Source: Thiopontia sp964415865 (GTDB lineage: Bacteria; Pseudomonadota; Gammaproteobacteria; GCF-002020875). From it: a DNA stretch of 23,325 nt. Numbering within the stretch: position 1 is the first letter of the stretch; every line of letters begins with the position of its first letter. The stretch lies in contig CAYQBY010000025.1 in NCBI GenBank assembly GCA_964415865.1, positions 1 through 23,325 of the forward strand, in the 5' to 3' direction. Below are positions 15,826 through 21,574 of the stretch, piece by piece. Under the pieces are notes generated by a model, which was not told where the DNA came from, made no database searches, and saw nothing but the letters and a program-made list of their open reading frames with translations. The translations under genes and the position numbers were made by a program.

Positions 15826-16722
15826 TCAGACAGGTTCTGTCTGTACTATCCCAGCCTCACCACGCCAGTAGCCATCCACCCCGCCGTTAAGTAGATAAGG
15901 TGCAGCCTGCTCCATTGCATCTCTGGTAGAGATGTCACCACGCTGAAGTTGATCAAACAGAGTGATTATCTCTGGAGTAAAGTGTGACTGTGGACTGATT
16001 CTGACCACATCCACCCCAAGTTCACGCATCTCCTCCATTGCACCCAACAGATTACAGGTCTGTGCCGACTGGGTCTGGATGCCGTTGATGGTGAGAAATG
16101 GCTCCCCCTCCTTTGTATTCATCAACATCCCATCAGGATCACCAAGACATTTATACTGGCAATCATCTTTTGGGAGCTCATAGTGGCGAGCCGTATAGCA
16201 ACGGGCAGCATAGGCCAAGGGGATTCTTCCCCATGCAAAGACCTCTGTCTCCAATCCATCTGGGCGCTCTGCCTGCAGCTCACGCAAGGTATCACGGGAG
16301 AGCTCAACCGGAAGAACCCAGCGACTCATTCCAGCCTCTGTTAACACTTTCATGGTGCCCTGGTTATAGATATTTACCGAGTGTCCGACTACAAAACCAG
16401 AACCCTGTTCCGAGAGCAGATTAACAGCGGCAAGGTCATTTGCCTCCACCATGAATTCGCCATTGCCACATATTCTTCTCAGGGTCTTCAGTTCTGATTC
16501 AGCCTCCAGAAGCGCCAGTGTAGAGAGTACAACCTCTTTACCTGCAGCCTTGAGCTGCTCTGCAATATCAATCCACTGCTCAGTATTCAGGGAGCGTCGC
16601 TTGGAACAGATGGTCTCCCCCAGATAGACAATATCTACCGGAGAATCTGCCACCTTGTCGTAGAACGATCTAATATCGTCCTCAGACCAGAAGTAGAGAA
16701 TTGGGCCTAGTGAGATCTTCAT
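15826..16722 (-). CDS. ubiV: UbiV, oxygen-independent ubiquinone hydroxylation
   Basis: A 298-residue U32-family protein. With UbiU it adds hydroxyl groups to the ubiquinone ring without oxygen, using prephenate as donor in E. coli. Four cysteines fit the UbiV 4Fe-4S ligands: C39 (YLGETICSKRR), C175, C188 and C192 (AARCYTARHYELPKDDCQYKC), almost the same numbering as E. coli (39, 180, 193, 197). The start is the ATG at 16720-16722, one base after the ubiU stop; a longer TTG frame inside ubiU is rejected. Translation is probably coupled to ubiU, since no clear ribosome site is present. No protease function is implied by the U32 name. Confidence 0.95.
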   Translation of the reverse strand: MKISLGPILYFWSEDDIRSFYDKVADSPVDIVYLGETICSKRRSLNTEQWIDIAEQLKAAGKEVVLSTLALLEAESELKTLRRICGNGEFMVEANDLAAVNLLSEQGSGFVVGHSVNIYNQGTMKVLTEAGMSRWVLPVELSRDTLRELQAERPDGLETEVFAWGRIPLAYAARCYTARHYELPKDDCQYKCLGDPDGMLMNTKEGEPFLTINGIQTQSAQTCNLLGAMEEMRELGVDVVRISPQSHFTPEIITLFDQLQRGDISTRDAMEQAAPYLLNGGVDGYWRGEAGIVQTEPV

Positions 16723-16723
16723 A

Positions 16724-17722
16724 TTATTGCCATGAACGGTGGTAGGCACCAAGAGTTGTCTGTGCCCCCTCCGCCACCTTGCTCAACTCCGCATTCCATG
16801 CATCTTTTACCTGGAATGCCTCTGGATCACGTTTACAGGCATCAATAGCCTCACGCCAGACCCTGGTTACCTGAGCCACATAGGCCGGGCTACGCTGACG
16901 TCCCTCAATCTTGATTGCAGCAATCCCCATATCCATCATCTCCGGCAATAGCTCCAGAGTATTCAGACTGGTGGGCTCCTCAATTGCATACCCCTCCTTG
17001 CCCTGTACCTCAAAACGCCCCTTGCATATGGTTGGGTATCCGGCATTCTCTCCAGCGTTATAACTGTCTACCAGAATACCTCCCAACCTGGTCTCCATGC
17101 CGCCATCATCACGATCAATCCACTCCACATGGCTACCTGGAGAACAGGCCCCATAGGTATTTGGAGATCTTCCTGTTGCATACGAAGATAGCAGACAACG
17201 TCCCTCCACCATTACACAGAGGCTACCAAAACCAAACAGTTCAAGTGGTACCGGGGTGTGCTCGGCAAGGTGGCGCACCTGTGGGGCAGAGAGTACCCGG
17301 GGGATAACCACTCTTCTGATGCCAAAGGTTCTCTGCATAAAGCTGATAGCCTCATAGTTGGTAGCAGAGCCCTGCACTGAGAGGTGAAGCTTAAGATCAG
17401 GCCAGCGGTTAGCTGCATAATCAAGTATCCCCATATCCGCCAGAATAACCGCATCTATCCCAGCCTCTGCAGCACGATCTACTGCACCAATCCACCGTTT
17501 CCACCCACTTGGCTGCGGGAAGGTGTTGATGGCAGCAAACATGCGGGCACCGTGACTATGGGCATACTCAATCCCCTGACCTATATTCTTCTCATTAAAA
17601 TTGAGACCAGCAAAATTACGGGCGTTAGTGTCATCCTTAAACCCCATATATACCGCATCAGCGCCATTATCGACAGCTGCTTTAAGCGAGGGTAGATTAC
17701 CTGCTGGGCATACCAATTCCAT
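16724..17722 (-). CDS. ubiU: UbiU, oxygen-independent ubiquinone hydroxylation
   Basis: A 332-residue U32-family protein that forms a heterodimer with UbiV. It opens with MELVCPAGNLPSLKAAVDNGADAVYMGF, the U32 signature. Cluster ligands C169 (GFGSLCVMVEGRC), C176, C193 (NTYGACSPG) and C233 (GYPTICKGRF) match E. coli UbiU C169, C176, C193 and C232. The IKIEGRQRSPAYVAQVTRVWREA block is also conserved. Start ATG at 17720-17722; the ribosome site is weak. An FNR-like box lies about 60 bases upstream, which fits anaerobic induction. ubiV follows immediately. Only quinone-making facultative organisms carry this pair, so it implies ubiquinone synthesis under anoxia. Confidence 0.95.
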   Translation of the reverse strand: MELVCPAGNLPSLKAAVDNGADAVYMGFKDDTNARNFAGLNFNEKNIGQGIEYAHSHGARMFAAINTFPQPSGWKRWIGAVDRAAEAGIDAVILADMGILDYAANRWPDLKLHLSVQGSATNYEAISFMQRTFGIRRVVIPRVLSAPQVRHLAEHTPVPLELFGFGSLCVMVEGRCLLSSYATGRSPNTYGACSPGSHVEWIDRDDGGMETRLGGILVDSYNAGENAGYPTICKGRFEVQGKEGYAIEEPTSLNTLELLPEMMDMGIAAIKIEGRQRSPAYVAQVTRVWREAIDACKRDPEAFQVKDAWNAELSKVAEGAQTTLGAYHRSWQ

Positions 17723-17775
17723 CGGGGAATTGTAGTTGATTAACTATGCATAATCGAATGCTAAAATAGACAGGT

Positions 17776-17789
17776 TTGATTCAGATCAT
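17776..17789 (-). promoter_or_regulatory. FNR/ANR-like box upstream of ubiUV
   Basis: TTGATTCAGATCAT (plus strand) matches nine of ten defined bases of TTGAT-N4-ATCAA. Its centre is 60.5 bases before the ubiU ATG. A class II start would fall near 17741. The matching -10 is weak (TATGCA), and CATAGT at 17749-17744 would place the box nearer -45. E. coli ubiUV is known to be under Fnr control, so a functional site here is plausible. Confidence 0.6.
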
Positions 17790-17800
17790 CTCTATGAGAA

Positions 17801-17877
17801 CCTAAGGGAGACCTTAATAAGTCACCCCCTGCAGAGGCGGGAATGACGAATATTGGTGGTTTTCAGAAACTCCCTAA
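17801..17877. repeat. Hairpin repeat, copy 2 (short form)
   Basis: About 77 bases related to the repeat at 1917-2029 but inverted. Shared blocks: TTAATAAGTCA-CCCC at the left end (TGAATAAGTCATCCCC in copy 1), GGCGGGAATGACGAAT in the middle, and TTTTCAGA towards the right end. The two internal hairpins of copy 1 are merged into one imperfect palindrome (ACCCCCTGCAGAGGCGGGA), as if the centre had been deleted. Ends carry the inverted repeat TAAGGGAG / CTCCCTAA. It lies between the FAD hydroxylase stop and the ubiU promoter. Confidence 0.65.
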
Positions 17878-17886
17878 TAAACCCCA

Positions 17887-19149
17887 CTAACGTGTTGAGT
17901 ATTTGGGGAACTTCTTCGGGATCCGATCTGTGATTCCATCCAGTGAAGGGAGATCTATACCACTGATACCGCCAACCTCTGTCAACTTGTGGATAATGCC
18001 CCACTGCACAGGGGGAAAGTTGTTGCCAAAACGGAGTGCGGCCTTCCTCAATAGTCGTGCCGGGGCACTGTCGTTGGTGAAGAGACGAACAATGGCATTT
18101 GTTCCATGATAGATGGGACGACTGGCAACCATCTGTTGGCGCTCATAGTGATCCAGTACAGCCTTGCCATAGAACGGCTCACCTCGACTAATTGCACTCT
18201 TCATCGCTGTGGCAAGGGTATTCTGTCCACGCAGACCAAGGTTAAATCCATGTGCAGTTACCGGATGCATGCCCACTGCCGCATCTCCCAGTAGGGCGTA
18301 ACGGGTTCCCGTAAAGTGGTTGGCATGAACCGCCACCAGAGGGTATGAGAAACGCTCGCCATCCAGCTCCATGCTGCCAAATTCTCCACCCAGCCCCTCC
18401 TCAATGGTTGCATTGAACTCGGCAATTCCCATCTCCAAATATCTGTTAGCCTGGTTGGAGGGGACGGTAATTACCACTGATGCACGATTACCGTTTAATG
18501 GAAGCAGCGCAAGAGTACGGCCGTAACGGAAACACTCATAGGCAGTTTGATGGTGTGGTGTTTCGTGAGTGACACGACAGACGATTGCGGTTCGACCAAA
18601 GTCGAACATATCTGCCGATATCCCCACCATTCTGCGTGTACTGGAGAATCTACTATCAGCGGAGACCACCATCTCTGTCTCTATCTGCTCTCCAGTGGAG
18701 AGAGATACTGAGGCAGAACCACTGGTTGTATTCAGGGCTGTCACCTCAACACCACAACGAATCTCTACGTTACTCGCCCCTCTGACCTGCTCATAAAGTG
18801 CCTTGCGAATCACATGGTTTGATATGAGGTATCCAAGCTCATCTATCGAGCGCCCACTGGTATCAAAACGTAGTGCATAATCAGACTCCCCATCCACTAC
18901 TCTGGCTGCCTTTAATGGAGCTATCTCCTGTTCCGGGATTCGTTGCCAAACCCCAAGCTCCTTCATAACCTTCTTCGACAGGTGGGTATTGGCAAAATCT
19001 CTGCCATCCATTGTTGGATTCTGCAATGACTCCAACTCCTGTCGCTCCAGGATCAGTACTCTAAGATCACTATCAGCCAGTGAGCAGCCAAAACTGAGAC
19101 CGGCAGAACCACCGCCAATCACGACAACATCGTACTGCATGGTACTCAT
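17887..19149 (-). CDS. UbiH/UbiF/UbiM-type FAD ubiquinone hydroxylase
   Basis: A 420-residue flavin monooxygenase. An N-terminal dinucleotide motif (VVVIGGGSAGLSFG, about 8-21) and the second FAD motif (ALLGDAAVGMHPVTAHGFNLGLRGQ, about 285-310) mark the UbiH/COQ6 family, whose members hydroxylate the ubiquinone ring with oxygen. The GDAAVGMHPVTAHGFN form of the second motif is, to my recollection, closest to the UbiM branch, which has variable position specificity; I do not assign a symbol. Its ATG overlaps the radical SAM stop by four bases. It sits among ubiT, ubiU and ubiV, so oxygen-dependent and oxygen-independent routes are encoded side by side. The long tail after residue 330 is less conserved. 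Confidence 0.85.
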   Translation of the reverse strand: MSTMQYDVVVIGGGSAGLSFGCSLADSDLRVLILERQELESLQNPTMDGRDFANTHLSKKVMKELGVWQRIPEQEIAPLKAARVVDGESDYALRFDTSGRSIDELGYLISNHVIRKALYEQVRGASNVEIRCGVEVTALNTTSGSASVSLSTGEQIETEMVVSADSRFSSTRRMVGISADMFDFGRTAIVCRVTHETPHHQTAYECFRYGRTLALLPLNGNRASVVITVPSNQANRYLEMGIAEFNATIEEGLGGEFGSMELDGERFSYPLVAVHANHFTGTRYALLGDAAVGMHPVTAHGFNLGLRGQNTLATAMKSAISRGEPFYGKAVLDHYERQQMVASRPIYHGTNAIVRLFTNDSAPARLLRKAALRFGNNFPPVQWGIIHKLTEVGGISGIDLPSLDGITDRIPKKFPKYSTR

Positions 19150-20078
19150 ACCGCTTTTACCTGCGACACCAAACTATCGCTATCTGCCCGCCGACGTGCC
19201 ATCTCATCCTCAATAGCATTGAGCACCAACCATTTTTTACTGCACCACGCAGGGTCCAGAAGAATATCCTCAGATGCGGTGGCAGTGAGGCGATGGTAGA
19301 CCATGTTGTCAGGAGCCTGCTCGATCCAGTCGACCACAACATTCACATACTCCTCTTGGGTCAGTGAGACAAAATCACCACTGCGCCACTCATTGGCCAA
19401 CCTCGTACCCTTGACCACATGCAGAGGATGAAATTTAAAGCCATCCGTCCCCAACTCCAGCACCCGTTCCATGCTCTCCCTATAGTGGCTCTCACCCTCT
19501 CCTGGAAGACCGGCAATCAGATGGGTGCAAAGCTGGATTCCCCGCAGTTGTGCAGCCCGTACTGCCTGACGATACTCTGAAAAGTAGTGGAGTCGATTGA
19601 CCCGATCAAGAGTCTCATCAAAGGCAGACTGGAGACCAAGTTCCAGCCAGATCTCATAACCCTCGTTGCGGTAGCCCGACAATAGATCCAGTACCGGATC
19701 AGGAACACAATCAGGACGTGTACCAATCGAGAGACCAACCACATCTGGCTCAGCCAACGCCTCTCGATACATCCTGTCGAGAACAGCTGGATCTGCATAG
19801 GTATTGGTATAGGCCTGAAAATAGGCAATATAGCTCTGTGCACCAGTCCGTTTACGAATTACCTGTCTACCAGACTCTATCTGCTCGGCAACAGTTCGTG
19901 GATTCCTGCCATGCGGACTAAAAGAGACATTGTTACAAAAGGTACAGCCGCCACGCCCCTTGGAGCCATCAATATTTGGGCAGGTAAAACCGGCATCGAT
20001 CGACACCTTATGGACCCGTTTACCAAAACGGTCCTGCATTGTGCTTCCAAAAGTGTGGATATAGTCAGTCAGCGCCAT
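19146..20078 (-). CDS. YhcC-type radical SAM protein (TIGR01212 family)
   Basis: A 310-residue radical SAM protein, close in length to E. coli YhcC (309). The SAM-binding cluster ligands are in FTCPNIDGSKGRGGCTFCNN (C33, C45, C48), a spacing wider than the usual CxxxCxxC and typical of this subfamily. Further family blocks are AQSYIAYFQAYTNTYA, GLSIGTRPDCVPD, YEIWLELGLQSA, THLIAGLPGE and FHPLHVVKGT. The reaction is not settled. The gene lies 77 bases downstream of ubiT and overlaps the hydroxylase gene by four bases. In E. coli yhcC is not beside ubiTUV, so the linkage here may hint at a shared anaerobic setting. Confidence 0.9.
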   Translation of the reverse strand: MALTDYIHTFGSTMQDRFGKRVHKVSIDAGFTCPNIDGSKGRGGCTFCNNVSFSPHGRNPRTVAEQIESGRQVIRKRTGAQSYIAYFQAYTNTYADPAVLDRMYREALAEPDVVGLSIGTRPDCVPDPVLDLLSGYRNEGYEIWLELGLQSAFDETLDRVNRLHYFSEYRQAVRAAQLRGIQLCTHLIAGLPGEGESHYRESMERVLELGTDGFKFHPLHVVKGTRLANEWRSGDFVSLTQEEYVNVVVDWIEQAPDNMVYHRLTATASEDILLDPAWCSKKWLVLNAIEDEMARRRADSDSLVSQVKAV

Positions 20079-20154
20079 GAATCAAAAGTATATCGGATCC
20101 CCCATCGAATCAGTAGGGAATCGGCATAAATTTCTTGAGAAAAAAGGTTGGTTA

Positions 20155-20661
20155 CTAAGATTTTGACTGATAGAAGCTCAGGGCCTTGTTAAAAGCCATG
20201 CGTAGTGGTGCAGGAATCGAAAGAGCCTCAACATCCAATCCGTATATAAGATTCTTGGTCTCCAACCCCAGTTCAACATCACCCTCAAGACGAATACGGC
20301 GCTGGAAAAAGAGGGTATCAGGGTCCTCCTTACCTAATGACAATTGCAGAAAATCATAGAGATCACCACTAATTGCCAGATCAATTGGCCCCTCTCCAGA
20401 GTGAGCCACCAACCCCTTGCGCCCTTTGGTAAAACGGAACTCTACCCCTGCATCAAGCAGGCGAATCACCGCAGTACGGGAATCCAGAAAATCCAGGTCA
20501 CCATCACTCAACTGCTGCCCGAACAGATGGTTCAATAGAGCAACCAATAGCTGCGTATGGACCAGATTTGGCACCATCTTCAATGGTGCCGCAAGAAATG
20601 GTGGAATTTTGGGATTGACCCCCACATCAACTGATTGGTAACTATTTTGCATATGGTTCAT
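20155..20661 (-). CDS. ubiT: UbiT, SCP2-domain lipid carrier for anaerobic ubiquinone synthesis
   Basis: A 168-residue SCP2-type protein. The N-terminal PPFLAAPLKMVPNLVHTQLLVALLNHLFGQQL stretch (about 20-51) and the SCP2 core (VEFRFTKGRKGLVAHSGEGPIDLAISGDLYDFLQLSLGKEDPDTLFFQRRIRLEGDVELGLETKNLI) match UbiT/YhbT; the length equals the E. coli protein within a few residues. UbiT binds the hydrophobic ubiquinone intermediates as the anaerobic counterpart of UbiJ. The first ATG (20659-20661) follows AGGG; a second ATG three codons on is possible. The presence of ubiU and ubiV 2.4 kb downstream confirms the assignment. No FNR box was found upstream, unlike ubiU. Confidence 0.92.
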   Translation of the reverse strand: MNHMQNSYQSVDVGVNPKIPPFLAAPLKMVPNLVHTQLLVALLNHLFGQQLSDGDLDFLDSRTAVIRLLDAGVEFRFTKGRKGLVAHSGEGPIDLAISGDLYDFLQLSLGKEDPDTLFFQRRIRLEGDVELGLETKNLIYGLDVEALSIPAPLRMAFNKALSFYQSKS

Positions 20662-20741
20662 TGTACCCTACTTGCCCCATAAACCATTAACAACTCTGGG
20701 ATAGAGAGCCATCAAATCACTCTATCGAGGTGTATTATTCA

Positions 20742-20770
20742 TTGACTTTGAATACCCAGAAAGATAGAAT
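20742..20770 (+). promoter_or_regulatory. Sigma-70 promoter of the small gene at 20850
   Basis: TTGACT (20742-20747) and TAGAAT (20765-20770) are separated by exactly 17 bases and each matches five of six consensus positions. The predicted start is near 20777, giving a leader of about 73 bases. This also argues that the coding start is 20850 and not the in-frame codon at 20730 upstream of the promoter. Confidence 0.6.
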
Positions 20771-20849
20771 TCAAGGCCTTCTACAGGATGGTACGGGAAG
20801 TAGGAATCCCAACACTACGCCATGTAACCCGTTGATATTGGAGATAGAT

Positions 20850-21269
20850 ATGGATCAAAAACTTCTTGATGAGCAGTATTCATTACTGAATACACTCTCG
20901 GTGATAAGAAGTCATGGCAATAGCGGGCATTTTGATATCCCCTCTCTGATAAATGAGTTACAAAAATTTGCCATCTCCCTGTCTGACTATTTCTCCATGG
21001 AGACCGATCATATCAAATCTATACTGAACAGCCCTGACTGCTCGGAAGAGGTGACCGAGAGTGGAAGAGAGCTATTTGTTGAGACAGATCTGATAACAAA
21101 AAAATTAGCTGATTTTGTCAGCGATTACTGGGGTAGCAAGGCTAGTGAGCGGGATTTCTATAAATTCCAGGTTGCGCTATCTAATCAACTCAATGATATT
21201 GAGATTAGACTTAATGGTGCAAAAGGGTCTGACAGTCCATTCTTTCATCTGAAAAACCCACTCTGTTAA
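20850..21269 (+). CDS. Unrecognised small helical protein
   Basis: A 139-residue protein I do not recognise. It begins MDQKLLDEQYSLLNTLSVI and is acidic and largely helical, with amphipathic stretches at about 5-20, 30-50, 63-85 and 98-118, like a four-helix bundle. There is no signal peptide and no membrane segment, and only two cysteines (in SPDCSEE and at the C-terminal residue). It lacks the His spacing of hemerythrins. The ATG follows GGAGATAGAT, a good ribosome site, and a sigma-70 promoter lies 80 bases upstream. It is divergent from ubiT and faces the candidate small RNA and the molybdenum enzyme terminator. Confidence 0.65.
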   Translation: MDQKLLDEQYSLLNTLSVIRSHGNSGHFDIPSLINELQKFAISLSDYFSMETDHIKSILNSPDCSEEVTESGRELFVETDLITKKLADFVSDYWGSKASERDFYKFQVALSNQLNDIEIRLNGAKGSDSPFFHLKNPLC

Positions 21270-21328
21270 TGGAACAGATGCCTCTCTGATCAACAGCTGT
21301 CAATAGCGGTATTACAACATTCCCACAC

Positions 21329-21364
21329 AAAAGCACTGGCTCACTTGGAGAAGTGAACCAGTGC
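21329..21364 (-). terminator. Terminator of candidate FNR-driven small RNA
   Basis: On the minus strand GCACTGGTTCACTT (21364-21351) pairs with AAGTGAGCCAGTGC (21346-21333), 14 base pairs including one T-G wobble that exists only on this strand, with a CTCC tetraloop, followed by TTTT (21332-21329). There is no T-run on the plus strand, so the stop works leftward. No plausible protein gene lies upstream of it in that direction. Confidence 0.7.
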
Positions 21365-21422
21365 GCTACCTGCTCCCTCCCGGTACCAATGTAGGAATGA
21401 TATCTGGAGATCACCACAAGCA
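21329..21422 (-). ncRNA. Candidate FNR/ANR-activated small regulatory RNA
   Basis: A transcript of about 94 bases predicted from three signals on the minus strand: a perfect FNR box (21457-21470), a TATAGT -10 element (21434-21429) and a strong terminator (21364-21329). The spacing is exactly that of a class II FNR promoter with start at 21422. An ATG at 21423 opens a 70-codon frame, but the predicted start leaves no leader or ribosome site, and the terminator lies inside that frame, so coding is unlikely. The RNA has exposed pyrimidine stretches (TCTCC at 21410-21406 and the CTCC terminator loop) that could pair with ribosome sites. Known analogues by logic are FnrS, AniS and PhrS; no sequence likeness to them is claimed. 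Confidence 0.5.
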
Positions 21423-21428
21423 TTTAAG

Positions 21429-21434
21429 ACTATA
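21429..21434 (-). promoter_or_regulatory. -10 element of the candidate small RNA
   Basis: TATAGT on the minus strand (five of six to TATAAT) occupies -12 to -7 relative to 21422, the start implied by the FNR box centred at -41.5. A perfect inverted repeat AGTTG-ATTAA-CAACT (21434-21448) lies directly upstream, overlapping the hexamer by one base. Confidence 0.6.
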
Positions 21435-21454
21435 GTTGATTAACAACTGCTTAT

Positions 21455-21472
21455 AATTGATCTAGATCAATT
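21455..21472 (-). promoter_or_regulatory. FNR/ANR box in an 18-base perfect palindrome
   Basis: AATTGATCTAGATCAATT is a perfect palindrome and contains TTGAT-CTAG-ATCAA (21457-21470), a full FNR/ANR consensus. On the plus strand a class II start would need a -10 near 21493-21498 (TCGTCT), which is poor. On the minus strand the -10 is excellent, so the box should drive leftward transcription into the gene-free gap. Confidence 0.75.
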
Positions 21473-21517
21473 CAACTACCTACGATTAGTTATCGTCTAT
21501 CTATCAATAACATGCAT

Positions 21518-21550
21518 AAAAAAACCCCGGTAGCCGTCAGGCTACCGGGG
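21518..21550 (-). terminator. Terminator of the molybdopterin oxidoreductase gene
   Basis: On the minus strand CCCCGGTAGCC (21550-21540) pairs perfectly with GGCTACCGGGG (21535-21525) around a four-base loop, followed by seven T residues (21524-21518). This 11-base-pair G-C rich stem with a T-run is a textbook intrinsic terminator, 24 bases after the stop codon at 21575. The AT-rich right side could also give some termination in the opposite direction, but only the minus strand has the T-run. Confidence 0.95.
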
Positions 21551-21574
21551 CTTCCATTACAACACTACGTAGGC

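Noticed and set aside
15827..15843. Hairpin CAGACAG-GTT-CTGTCTG between cnoX and ubiV
   Set aside because: It lies over the ubiV stop and lacks a T-run on either strand, so I do not call it a terminator.
21211..21423. 70-codon minus-strand frame across the candidate small RNA
   Set aside because: No ribosome site, the predicted transcript start coincides with the ATG, a strong terminator lies inside the frame, and it overlaps the end of the gene at 20850-21269.
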